64,000 nucleotides of DNA, taken from Salisaeta longa DSM 21114 (GTDB lineage Bacteria > Bacteroidota > Rhodothermia > Rhodothermales > Salinibacteraceae). Location of the stretch: contig NZ_ATTH01000001.1 of NCBI RefSeq assembly GCF_000419585.1, positions 1,572,005-1,636,004 of the forward strand. Reading direction: 5' to 3'. Positions 39,350 through 47,896 of this stretch are shown here, one piece after another. The position numbers and the translations under genes were made by a program. The notes beneath the pieces were generated by a model that was given only the letters and a program-made list of their open reading frames with translations, did no database searches and had not been told where the DNA came from. Position 1 is the stretch's first letter. Every line of letters begins with the position of its first letter.

Positions 39350-42300
39350 TTAGAAGGTGTACCGCACGCCCAGGCGCATTTGCCACTGCGAGCTGTAGGT
39401 GGAGCCGGTGCGCAACTTATCGAACAGCGCATCCTGGCTGATTGCGCCGTTGAACGCATCGGGGGTGCCATCGCCGTTGGTATCGGCCACCTGCACCACT
39501 TCCGCCGTGTACACCGGCGTCAGGTCCATCGTGCCGTTGCCGTCGCCGGGCGGATCCACAAACCCTTCAAACTGCACCGGCGAGAACGAGCTGGGCGTTT
39601 GAAAGCGCTCGCCCCAGTCGGTGCCAAAGATGTCGCCCAGCATGGAGGAGAAGTTGAAGATGTCGGCCGTGATCTCCAGCGACTGCGTACGCCCTACCAG
39701 GTCGCCGGCCACCTCAAGCTTAAAGTTGAGGTCGACGACGCCTTCAAACGGCGTGCGGTCGGCGTTGCGATCGGTGTACTCGCCCCGGTGGCGGTTCAGG
39801 TAGTCGTTGGCCTGAATGAACTGATCCAGGGCGGCTGCCTGCTGCTGGGGCGTTATCGTGACGCCGTTAATTGTCGTCGGCTGAAAGTTGAACGCCGACG
39901 CCGTGCGGGGCACATAAAAGAGCGAGACGCTCTCGTCAATGCTTGAGCGCACCATGTCTTCGCTGTTGTCGATGATATACGACAGCGGGCGGCCCGACTG
40001 CCCCACATACGTGAGGCCAATGGTGGCTGCCAGGTTTTCACCAAACGCCTGCCGGTAATCGGTGCGCACTAGGATGCGGTGGCCCACCGAGAAGTCGGAG
40101 CGCGACAGCTCCAGGTTGTTCGCGCCGTTCACGTTTTCCATGCCGTCCCACAGCGAGTTGATCTGCGAGGAGGTGCCCTCGTTGATCACGTACGAATCGC
40201 CGTAGGTGTACGACGCATTCACGCGCATCGCGTTGTCCGTACCGAAGACATCTTCGTACGTGTTGCGAAGCTGCGCCGTGAGGTTGTAGGAGTACCCGCG
40301 GTCGGTATTCCCCACGCGGTGCACCGCCGTATAGCGGTTGTCGATGCGCACGCCTTCGGAGAAGGGCCCCACATCGCCGTTGTTGTACATCTCGGGCACC
40401 CACACCGGACGGTTGTCGGGGCCGTTGAGGCGCGCATTGGCCGGCAGCAGGTTCACGTTGGTGACGAGGACGTTGGAGAGCGTGTTGGTGTATTGCCCTT
40501 CAAACGTGCCCACCCAGCCGCCGGGCAGCTGCTGGTCGAGCCCCAGCGAGTAGCGCAGGAAGCGGGGCAGCTTGTATTCGTCCTCGAACAGCTCCAGGCG
40601 TCCACTCGGAATGATTTCCGAGGGAGCGCGGCCCCCGCAGCACGGATCCTCTACGGTAAGACCGCCATCGCTAAGATCCGTATCGAGCGGATTCTGGCCG
40701 AAGTTTGAGACCTGCCCAGATAGTACGCCGTTGTTTAAGAACATGCCGCCGTACCACACAAACGGCTGGCGACTGGTGAATACGCCTATGCCGCCGCGCA
40801 CCTGCGTGCGCTGGTCGCCGTACACGTCCCAGTTAAACCCAAAGCGCGGGGCCCAGTGCGGCGTGGCATTCGGCGCTTCGCCGGCTTGGGCGCCTTGCAG
40901 GTCGTAGTAGTTGGCGATGGTGGGCAGCGTCGTATTCCGCGGGTTCAACAACGAATTGTTGGGCACCAGCGGGTCCTCCGGATTCGCATACGGCGGATCG
41001 TCGAGGATGAACGGGAAGTCGACGCGCAGCCCGTAGGTAAGGCGCAGGCGGTCGTTGACCTGCCACTCGTCCTGCGCATAGACGCCCGAGAGGAGCGCAT
41101 TGAACTGCCCCGCAAAGCTGGTCGCATCGCCCACCGTTTCCTCAAACCCGGGGGTGTTCGGGTTGTCATCGACCAACGAGAACGCACGCAGCAAAAAGCT
41201 GTTGGCCGGCTGCGGGCGCTGATAGCCCGCCGCGTTCGGGTCGGCGTCGTAGGGCGCACATCCGCTGATGCTCCCGGGATTATTGGCCGCCGCGCACGCC
41301 GACTGCCGGAACTGGTCGACGCTGTCGAAAAAGTACCAGCCGTAATTGAATGGGATGAACTGGTTGTTCAGGTCGTACCACTCGTTGTGCGTACCAAACG
41401 TGAGGGTATGATCGCCCAGAAAGATGTTGGTGTTGTTGGTCAGCGTCGCCACATCCTGCGAGAGGAAGTTGACAGTGGAAAACGGCTCGCCGCCAATCTC
41501 AATTGCGCCCGCGCCGTCCGTGATGCTGATGGTAGGGAAAGGCTGCGAGAGGTTCGTGTCGCGATCGTCCTCGACCTTTTTGTACGACAGGATCAGCTTG
41601 TTGGACACCCGGGTGCCAAACGTGCCGTTCCACTCCAGCGCGCCAATTTGGGTGGTGTTGGGGAAGACCTCGTTGCGGCTGTTAAAGACGAGCTCGCCGG
41701 AGTCGCTTCCGTCCACCTCCACGTTGTCCGACTGCGTGTAGCTGTAACGCAGCGTGATCCGGTGGTTTTGGTTTACGTTCCAATCCAGCTTGCCCAGCAG
41801 CTTGTTGCTGTCGAGCACGCTGTCTTTGGTGCGAAAGCCGCCCGGCGAGAAGCCCAGCGTCTGATCGAGGAACCCGAGGAAGTTGTTTACCTCGGCCGCT
41901 GAGTTGATGACGCTTCCCCGGTAGGTGCCGACGGCGTCGTTGTCGTTGGCAAATTCGGCCGTGAATGGGGCCGGCGTGCTACTCCGCAGGATGTCGGCGT
42001 TGACGAAGAAAAACAGCTTGTCTTCGATGATCGGCCCACTGGCCCAGCCCACGTAGCGATTGTTGGTAAACGTAGGGAACGGGCCATCCGGCAGGTTTTC
42101 CACGAAGCTCTCCTCCCGGCGCTCATACGCAAACGAGCCCTTAAACTGATTCGAGCCGCTGCGCGTAATCGCGTTGATGGCGCCGCCGCCGAAGAAGCTC
42201 TGCGTGACGTCGAACGGCGAGATGTCGATCTCGAACTGCTTGATGGCGTCGATGCTGATGGGCGACGCGCCGGTCTGCCCGCCGTCAACGCCCGTCTCGG

Positions 42301-42916
42301 CCAGACCAAACACATCGTTGCTCACCGCGCCGTCGATGAAAATGGTGTTGTAGCGGTTGTTCTGGCCCGCCAGCGAAAAGGCCGTGCCATCGTCGCCCGT
42401 GTTGATGGTGGTAGACTGCGGCGTGAGGCGCACGAAATCCGCCAGGCTGCGGTCTAGCGAGGCAGCGTTGTCGATTTCATCACCCGAGATATTGGTGGAA
42501 ATACCCGTGCGCTCCTTGTTGAATACACCGCCCTCGTCCGCGGTAATCTGCACCTCAGCAAGCTGTGCAGTCTGCTCTTTTAGGCGAAGAGTGAAGCGGC
42601 GCGATTCGCCCAGGTCGAGCTGAATGCCCTCTAGTCGCTGGGACTGATAGCCCACAAACGATGCTTCAATAATGTAGGGCCCACCGACGCGCACGCTGGG
42701 CAGCACGAACCGCCCGTTGGCGCTGGTGGCGGTGCCATATTGCGATCCGGTGGGTACGTGTAAGGCGACGACGTTGGCGCCCGGCAAGGGTTCACCGGAC
42801 TCATCGACCACCTGCCCGCGAATGGTCGCGGTGGTTACGCCCTGCGCATGCGCCCACGATGCTGTTCCCAGCATCAAGGCGAGCACCATGCACAGCGTGG
42901 TAGCTTGGTGTCTCAT
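39350..42916 (-). CDS. TonB-dependent outer-membrane receptor with carboxypeptidase-regulatory-like domain (Oar type)
   Basis: 1188 residues from MRHQATTLCMVLALMLG (42916) with a signal peptide ending 'SWAHAQG'. Residues about 25-95 form a CarboxypepD_reg-like domain ('IRGQVVDESGEPLPGANV', 'GRFVLPSVRVGGPYIIEASF'). A plug follows ('SLADFVRLTPQSTTINTGDDG', 'DAIKQFEIDISPFDVTQ', 'NAITRSGSNQFKGS'), then a long 22-strand-type barrel ending 'RLGVRYTF'. This is the Oar-like group abundant in Bacteroidota and Rhodothermota. It takes up a ligand across the outer membrane using TonB energy, or helps surface assembly; the ligand is unknown. No SusD partner is adjacent. Confidence 0.92.
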   Translation of the reverse strand: MRHQATTLCMVLALMLGTASWAHAQGVTTATIRGQVVDESGEPLPGANVVALHVPTGSQYGTATSANGRFVLPSVRVGGPYIIEASFVGYQSQRLEGIQLDLGESRRFTLRLKEQTAQLAEVQITADEGGVFNKERTGISTNISGDEIDNAASLDRSLADFVRLTPQSTTINTGDDGTAFSLAGQNNRYNTIFIDGAVSNDVFGLAETGVDGGQTGASPISIDAIKQFEIDISPFDVTQSFFGGGAINAITRSGSNQFKGSFAYERREESFVENLPDGPFPTFTNNRYVGWASGPIIEDKLFFFVNADILRSSTPAPFTAEFANDNDAVGTYRGSVINSAAEVNNFLGFLDQTLGFSPGGFRTKDSVLDSNKLLGKLDWNVNQNHRITLRYSYTQSDNVEVDGSDSGELVFNSRNEVFPNTTQIGALEWNGTFGTRVSNKLILSYKKVEDDRDTNLSQPFPTISITDGAGAIEIGGEPFSTVNFLSQDVATLTNNTNIFLGDHTLTFGTHNEWYDLNNQFIPFNYGWYFFDSVDQFRQSACAAANNPGSISGCAPYDADPNAAGYQRPQPANSFLLRAFSLVDDNPNTPGFEETVGDATSFAGQFNALLSGVYAQDEWQVNDRLRLTYGLRVDFPFILDDPPYANPEDPLVPNNSLLNPRNTTLPTIANYYDLQGAQAGEAPNATPHWAPRFGFNWDVYGDQRTQVRGGIGVFTSRQPFVWYGGMFLNNGVLSGQVSNFGQNPLDTDLSDGGLTVEDPCCGGRAPSEIIPSGRLELFEDEYKLPRFLRYSLGLDQQLPGGWVGTFEGQYTNTLSNVLVTNVNLLPANARLNGPDNRPVWVPEMYNNGDVGPFSEGVRIDNRYTAVHRVGNTDRGYSYNLTAQLRNTYEDVFGTDNAMRVNASYTYGDSYVINEGTSSQINSLWDGMENVNGANNLELSRSDFSVGHRILVRTDYRQAFGENLAATIGLTYVGQSGRPLSYIIDNSEDMVRSSIDESVSLFYVPRTASAFNFQPTTINGVTITPQQQAAALDQFIQANDYLNRHRGEYTDRNADRTPFEGVVDLNFKLEVAGDLVGRTQSLEITADIFNFSSMLGDIFGTDWGERFQTPSSFSPVQFEGFVDPPGDGNGTMDLTPVYTAEVVQVADTNGDGTPDAFNGAISQDALFDKLRTGSTYSSQWQMRLGVRYTF

Positions 42917-43190
42917 AGGATTTCTGTTGTACGGATACATACAGCGAACGAAGGTGCTGCATCGACCGGAGCGGCGTCCGGGCGTGCATGGCTCAACGTA
43001 GAAAGGCCGCAGGCCGAGTGCTTGACCGCTGCGTTATCACTCTTTTACCGAATTGCAAACCCGCTACGCACAAGCGCTAAAAGCATCTAATTTCACCGAT
43101 ACGTCGCACGATCGCCCCGCCCCCTACGAACCTTTGGCATGCAGCGACACGTCTGGTTTGCCCGCTTGTGTTGCAAAGTAATCTGTGTGC
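42917..43190. other. Divergent intergenic region
   Basis: About 270 bases between the TonB receptor start and the divergent DMT transporter start. It becomes AT-richer near 43030-43100, where promoters are expected. No defined promoter or riboswitch could be recognised. Confidence 0.4.
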
Positions 43191-44066
43191 ATGGCCACCA
43201 CCGCTACGCCCACGCAAACCTCACGCGGCGTCTGGTACATGATTGGCGCTGCATTTTTTTGGAGCCTCATGAGTGCCTGCGTAAAGTGGGCCGGTCATAT
43301 GCTCCCGAGCCAGCAGATTGTGCTCGTGCGTGCCGTTGTGACGTTGGCGTACAGCTACGTTTTGCTGCGGTGGAGCGACGTCGATGTGTGGGGCCACAAC
43401 AAGCCCCTTCTTTGGCTGCGTGGCCTTTTGGGGTTTGGGGCGCTCAGTTGCTTCTTTTTCGCCCTCACGGTGCTCCCCCTGGCCGATGCTACCGTCATTC
43501 ATTACACCAACCCGGTGCTCACGGCGCTCATCGCGGCCCCCGTGCTGGGCGAGTCGCTGCGGCGACAGGAAATGTTAGGTGCGCTGCTAAGCCTCACGGG
43601 CGTCGTGTGCATTGCGCAGCCCGCGTTTCTCTTTGGCACCGCCGACCTTAACCCGCTGCACGTAGGCATTGCGCTGCTTGGGGCGCTCCTTGCGGCGTCG
43701 GCCTATGTGGTGGTACGCCGGCTGCGCGCTACCGAGCATCCGCTGGTGGTGGTGTTCTACTTTCCGCTGGTGGCTACGCTGGGCTCGGTGCCCACCACCG
43801 CGCTTGTTGCCGATTTGGTGTGGCCGTCGTGGCTCACGTGGATCGTGCTGCTGGTGGGCGTGGGTGGGTGCGCTCAGGTGGCGCAGGTGCTCCTCACCAA
43901 GGGGCTGCATGCCGAGCGCGCCGGGCGGGCCATGTCCATCTCGTACCTTCAAATCGTGTTTGCCGCGTGCTGGGGCTTTCTGCTGTTCCAGGAAGTGCCG
44001 GACGTGTGGACGGGCGCGGGCGCCGCGTTGGTGGTGAGCGGCACGCTGCTTGTCACCCAAGCATAA
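43191..44066 (+). CDS. DMT/EamA-family transporter
   Basis: 291 residues from MATTATPTQTSRGVWYMIGA. About ten transmembrane helices in two EamA halves: 'AAFFWSLMSACVKWAGHMLPSQQIVLVRAVV', 'TVLPLADATVIHYTNPVLTALIAAPVLGESL', 'SYLQIVFAACWGFLLFQEVPDVWTGAGAALVVSGTLLV'. The conserved Glu in helix 4 and in helix 9 are seen (LGESL, FQEVP). Probable metabolite exporter, substrate unknown. Only distantly like the EamA protein at 26903-27769. Confidence 0.85.
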   Translation: MATTATPTQTSRGVWYMIGAAFFWSLMSACVKWAGHMLPSQQIVLVRAVVTLAYSYVLLRWSDVDVWGHNKPLLWLRGLLGFGALSCFFFALTVLPLADATVIHYTNPVLTALIAAPVLGESLRRQEMLGALLSLTGVVCIAQPAFLFGTADLNPLHVGIALLGALLAASAYVVVRRLRATEHPLVVVFYFPLVATLGSVPTTALVADLVWPSWLTWIVLLVGVGGCAQVAQVLLTKGLHAERAGRAMSISYLQIVFAACWGFLLFQEVPDVWTGAGAALVVSGTLLVTQA

Positions 44067-44241
44067 CTACGCGTGCGGCGAGGTGTGTGGAGTTTTCACC
44101 AACACCGGCAACCGGCAGAACAAACGCTCGCGCCAAGCATCTAAGGGTGTGCTTCGAAAGGAGACGCGGCGGCACCGAGGCATCGATGGGTGCTTCACGC
44201 AACGTTGCGCTGCGCAGCTTCTCTCAAGCATACTTAACGAT

Positions 44242-44314
<73 letters not shown>

Positions 44315-44320
44315 CTACCG

Positions 44321-44355
44321 CCCGGATCTCACGCATGTGAGGTTCGGGTTTTTTT
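44321..44355 (+). terminator. Rho-independent terminator after tRNA-fMet
   Basis: CCCGGATCTCAC (44321-44332) pairs with GTGAGGTTCGGG (44336-44347), with two G-U-type positions, around a short GCAT-centred loop, followed by seven T. Confidence 0.85.
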
Positions 44356-44376
44356 GTTGTCCTGTGCTCTGCTTCC

Positions 44377-44865
44377 TCACGGCAACTGTACCGAAAGCGC
44401 TTGTTGCTTCATGGCTTTCGGAAACATGCTGCGCACGGTGTGCGCGTCGTCCGCCGTCCAGAATCCGATGCCCAGCGCCATGTCCTGGTAGCGGATGATT
44501 ACGTAGCCACGGCCCGTACACGCCGCCCGCTGCGTCTCCGTCGCCGCAAAGGGCGCCCGATGCATGAACGCCGTCGCCTGCGCGGCGGTCGCTGCAATGA
44601 CGTTCTGCGTGGCGTGGTGGCCAAACTGCAGGACGGCCTCGGTGGTGGGCTTGGGATACTTCATGGCCGGCCGCACGAACGGCAGTCCCACGCTGCGATA
44701 CGTGGCGGGCGGCGTGCAGTCCGGCGGCACGAGGTAGATCTTTTTCTTTCCGGGGCGCACCATCACCCACGCATCAAAGACGTCCGGCGGAATGCCAAAA
44801 CGCTCCTCCATCAGCTGCAGGTAAGGTGCCGGATCGACGACGGGCGGTAGGGACGAGGCGGGCAT
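44377..44865 (-). CDS. PUA-like domain protein (related to the tail of RNA C5-methyltransferases)
   Basis: 162 residues from MPASSLPPVVDPAPYLQLME (44865). The order 'KKKIYLVPPDC', 'YRSVGLPFVRPAMKYPKPTTEAVLQFGHHATQNVI', and 'GYVIIRYQDMALGIGFW' resembles the C-terminal PUA-like part of RsmF/Sun methylases ('GLPv.r.....kPt...l.f'), with no methyltransferase domain. Similar small stand-alone proteins exist; RNA binding is inferred. Start chosen to exclude a long GC-rich extension; 5 bases separate it from the BtuF-like gene, so they are probably co-transcribed. Confidence 0.7.
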   Translation of the reverse strand: MPASSLPPVVDPAPYLQLMEERFGIPPDVFDAWVMVRPGKKKIYLVPPDCTPPATYRSVGLPFVRPAMKYPKPTTEAVLQFGHHATQNVIAATAAQATAFMHRAPFAATETQRAACTGRGYVIIRYQDMALGIGFWTADDAHTVRSMFPKAMKQQALSVQLP

Positions 44866-44870
44866 TGGGC

Positions 44871-45728
44871 TCAAGCGGATTGGGGGACGTCGTGGAGCAG
44901 CAGGCGCGGGGCATTGCCCGCGGCGAGGGCCGCGCGGAGCGCCTGGAGGTACGACGGCGCGTGCAGCAAGCGGGCGCCGTACCACGAGAACAGTTGGCCA
45001 TCTACCACATGGACCGGCGCCTCCACGGCATCGCGCATGTCCTCCGTAAAGCGCGGCTTTTGGTGAAACGGAAACGGCTCGCTGCTGCACAGCACCACAT
45101 CGGGCGCGGCGGCGCGCACGGCATCGAGCGTCACCTCGGGGTAGCGCGTCGTATCGGCAAACACATTGCGAAGGCCCGCGCGCTGCATCACATCGTGGAT
45201 GAACGTATCGCCGCCCACCGTCATCCACGGATCGCGCCAGATGAAATAGGCCGCCCGCAGCGTGTCTTGCACGTCAAGCGCGGCGAATCCGTCTGCCACG
45301 CGCGCGGCCAGCCGGTCGGCCGCTGCGGCACGATCCACCAGCCGGCCCACGGCCCGCATCATCGCGCAGGCCGCGGGGACCGTCGCCACGTCGGTGACGT
45401 ACACGGGCGCTTCCTCCGCGAGGGCCGACACGTCGTCCGGCGTGTTTTCCTCCTTGTTGGCAATGATGAGGTCCGGGCGGCACGCGGCCACCGCTTCGGG
45501 ATCGACCTGCTTTGTGCCGCCCACCAAAATTTTTTCCTCGCGCCAGTGCTCCGGCCGCTCGCAAAAGCGCGTGATGCCCACCACCCGCTCGCCCACGTCC
45601 AGCGCGGCCAGCAGCTCCGTTTGGCTGGGCACCAACGATACGATGCGTTCGGGCGGCTGCGCAAGCGATACCGCGCGGCCCAGCGCATCGGTGGTGTGGT
45701 ACGGAAATGGGGCCGGGGCATCAGGCAT
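44871..45728 (-). CDS. BtuF-like substrate-binding protein (cobalamin/siderophore type)
   Basis: 285 residues from MPDAPAPFPYHTTDALGRAV (45728). Class III periplasmic-binding fold: 'PERIVSLVPSQTELLAALDVGERVVGITRFCERP', 'GGTKQVDPEAVAACRPDLIIANKEEN', 'FIWRDPWMTVGGDTFIHDVMQRAGLRNVFA', and 'PDVVLCSSEPFPF'. This matches the ABC cobalamin-binding group that in many Bacteroidota lacks a signal peptide, as here; perhaps it binds a corrinoid or metal chelate in the cytoplasm. No permease or ATPase is adjacent. It overlaps the stop of the upstream aminotransferase gene by 8 bases. Confidence 0.83.
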   Translation of the reverse strand: MPDAPAPFPYHTTDALGRAVSLAQPPERIVSLVPSQTELLAALDVGERVVGITRFCERPEHWREEKILVGGTKQVDPEAVAACRPDLIIANKEENTPDDVSALAEEAPVYVTDVATVPAACAMMRAVGRLVDRAAAADRLAARVADGFAALDVQDTLRAAYFIWRDPWMTVGGDTFIHDVMQRAGLRNVFADTTRYPEVTLDAVRAAAPDVVLCSSEPFPFHQKPRFTEDMRDAVEAPVHVVDGQLFSWYGARLLHAPSYLQALRAALAAGNAPRLLLHDVPQSA

Positions 45729-46869
45729 GGGAGGGGGCATGGTGCGCCATGGCATCGAGAACGGTGTCGATTTCTTCTGCGGTGGTGTACCACGACGGGG
45801 CAAAGCGGACGTTTCCGTTGCGCACCGAGGCCACGATGCCGTCCGCCTTCAGGGCGTCGTGCAGGGCTTGGGGCTCCGGCACGTCGATCGTTACGATGCC
45901 GCTGCGGTGTGCGGGGTCGTTGGTGCCGTAGCGGGCAAAGCCCAAGGCGGCCAGCCCCTCGGCCAGTTGCTGCGCACGCGCCATGAGGTGGCGCTCGGCG
46001 GCGGAAGGCCCCACGCGGCGGTACAGCGCGAGCGCCGCATGCAGTCCCGCAATGCCGATGTTGTTGGGCGTGCCCAGGTGAAACTGGCGGGCGTCGTCGT
46101 AGAACTGCAGGTCGTACGCAAAAAAGTCGTCCCAGTCCACCGGACCGTGCAGCCATCCGGCGGGCGGATGCAAGCGCTCGCGCAGGGCGGGGCGGCAATA
46201 GAAGTAGCCCGTGCCCTGCGGCCCCATCAACCACTTTTGGCCGCCCCCGGCGAGCGCGTCAATCTGTGCGGCGTCCACGTCGAGCGTTAGCGCCCCCAGG
46301 CCCTGGATGGCATCCACGCAGAAGATGATGTCGTGCGCCGCACACAGCGCGCCCACCGCTTCGAGGTCCACTTGAAAGCCCGAGAGGAACTGCACCCACG
46401 ACAGCGTGAGCAGGCGGGTGCGGGGCGTCAGCGTCTCCTCAATGGCCTCCAGCGTGAACGTGCCGTGCGTGTGCGGAATAAAATCGACCGCGACGCCCTT
46501 GCGCTCCAGGTTCATGAACGGATACACGTTGGCCGGAAACTCGCACGCAGGCAGCGCCACCCGGTCGCCGGCCGTCCAGGGAAAGTGCTCGGCCAGCAGC
46601 GCCAACCCCGTCGACGTGTTCGGCATCCACGCAACATCGTCGGCCGGCGCCCCGAGTAGGGCCCCCAGGTGGGCGCGGGCCGCGGCGGGCACGGGCGCAA
46701 AATCCGCGTAGTTGTCAATCGGATCGGTGGGCGCTGTGCCCTGCCGCTGGCGCACAAACCCTTCAATGGCGGCCTGCACCGGCCGACTTAAAGGCGCGGT
46801 GGCCGCGTGGTTCAGGTAGATCGTGTGGGCCGTGTGCGGAAAGTACCGGCGGGCGTCGGTCGGCGACAT
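45721..46869 (-). CDS. Class V aminotransferase-fold PLP enzyme
   Basis: 382 residues from MSPTDARRYFPHTAHTIYLN (46869; an in-frame TTG lies two codons upstream). Class V features: 'IYLNHAATAPLSRPVQAAIEGF', 'DDVAWMPNTSTGLALLAEHFPW', 'LTLSWVQFLSGFQVDLEAVG', 'IIFCVDAIQGLGAL' (Asp and Gln that hold PLP), and 'LAGGGQKWLMGPQGTGYFY' with the Schiff-base Lys. Relatives are isopenicillin-N epimerase/cysteine desulfurase-like enzymes; the substrate is not clear. Operon with the BtuF-like and PUA-like genes. Confidence 0.9.
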   Translation of the reverse strand: MSPTDARRYFPHTAHTIYLNHAATAPLSRPVQAAIEGFVRQRQGTAPTDPIDNYADFAPVPAAARAHLGALLGAPADDVAWMPNTSTGLALLAEHFPWTAGDRVALPACEFPANVYPFMNLERKGVAVDFIPHTHGTFTLEAIEETLTPRTRLLTLSWVQFLSGFQVDLEAVGALCAAHDIIFCVDAIQGLGALTLDVDAAQIDALAGGGQKWLMGPQGTGYFYCRPALRERLHPPAGWLHGPVDWDDFFAYDLQFYDDARQFHLGTPNNIGIAGLHAALALYRRVGPSAAERHLMARAQQLAEGLAALGFARYGTNDPAHRSGIVTIDVPEPQALHDALKADGIVASVRNGNVRFAPSWYTTAEEIDTVLDAMAHHAPSHA

Positions 46870-46875
46870 AAGCAA

Positions 46876-46913
46876 AGCAGCAGACGAAACAGACGAATGG
46901 TTCGCCTGCTGCT
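46876..46913 (-). terminator. Hairpin after the response-regulator gene
   Basis: On the minus strand AGCAGCAG(G)CGAA pairs with TTCG(T)CTGCTGCT, followed by TTTGCTT. It lies between the response-regulator stop (46953) and the aminotransferase start (46869) and would end the regulator transcript. Confidence 0.6.
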
Positions 46914-46952
46914 AAGGGGTGTTCAGCGTCCGCGACTTACAACGGACGGACG

Positions 46953-47672
46953 TCAGTTCTCTTCCATCACCGGGGGCTTCGGCGTTTGCTCGTTGGTGCC
47001 CTGGCTGTACGTCCACTGCACCGAGTATTGCAACAGCTCAGACACCGTATCGAAGCCCAGCTTTTCCTTGGCCCGTCGGCGGTAGGTTTCAATCGTTTTG
47101 CGCGACAAGTTCAGGCGCTCCTGAATGTCCTGCACGCTGTAGCCTTGTCCTAGCATCTGAAAGACCGCCATCTCGCGGTCCGTCAGCTCGTCGATGGCGA
47201 AGCTCGGCTCCGAGGAACGGCCCATGGCCACCTTGTTCAGGATGCGCGAAGCCATGCGGCGGCTGAGGTACACCTCGCCGTTTTGCACGCTTCGAATGGC
47301 CTCAAGAACGGTGCGGGTGGGCTCGCTCTTCATCAGGTAGCCCGAGGCGCCGGCCCGAATGGCCCGCTCGGCATACACGTTCTCGTCGTACATCGAAAAG
47401 ACAATCATTTGCACGTCGGGAAGCTGTGCACGCACGTTCTGAACGAGGTCGAGGCCGTGCGCATCGTCCAAGGAAATGTCGACGACCGCCACATCGGGCG
47501 ACAGTTTTTCCATGAGGTGAAAGGCCTCATCCGACGAGCTCGCCTCGCCAACAATTTCCATATCCATGGTGCCTTCGATGAGGTCGGCAATGGCCTCACG
47601 GATGGCCGGATGATCGTCAACAACAAAGATGCGTACGTGGTCGGTGGAGCGGGCGTTGGATTTCTTAGCCAT
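46953..47672 (-). CDS. NarL/FixJ-type response regulator
   Basis: 239 residues from MAKKSNARSTDHVRIFVVDD (47672). Receiver domain: acid pair Asp19-Asp20, phospho-acceptor Asp65 in 'VAVVDISLDD', and Lys in 'GYLMKSEP'. LuxR-type helix-turn-helix near 163-215: 'ELTDREMAVFQMLGQGYSV' and 'LNLSRKTIETYRRRAKEKLGF'. It binds DNA as a dimer when phosphorylated. The histidine kinase with the fitting HisKA_3 domain is the next gene upstream, 224 bases away, so the two form a pair. Confidence 0.94.
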   Translation of the reverse strand: MAKKSNARSTDHVRIFVVDDHPAIREAIADLIEGTMDMEIVGEASSSDEAFHLMEKLSPDVAVVDISLDDAHGLDLVQNVRAQLPDVQMIVFSMYDENVYAERAIRAGASGYLMKSEPTRTVLEAIRSVQNGEVYLSRRMASRILNKVAMGRSSEPSFAIDELTDREMAVFQMLGQGYSVQDIQERLNLSRKTIETYRRRAKEKLGFDTVSELLQYSVQWTYSQGTNEQTPKPPVMEEN

Positions 47673-47896
47673 GGGATTGGTAGATCGATCAACGAAGGGG
47701 ATCCGAACAGCAGACGGAAGGTACAGGGCGCGTGGCACGCGTCGCGTAGACGTCATGGTACAAAACGCTAACGACAGAAGCACGCAGGAGTATGGTACGG
47801 AAGAAGCAACACCTAGAATATGCGCCAGTGACGGGCTGTGCGTGGTAGATTTGGAGCATATCCACAGCCCGTGGCTCCACCTCAATCACACCCAAG

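Noticed and set aside
42917-43190. Possible riboswitch before the TonB receptor or the BtuF-like operon
   Set aside because: I could not find a B12-box or any conserved riboswitch core in either upstream region.
44390-44410. AAGCGCTT at 44393-44402 resembling the LacI-type sites
   Set aside because: It lies inside the coding end of the PUA-like gene and has no palindromic flanks.
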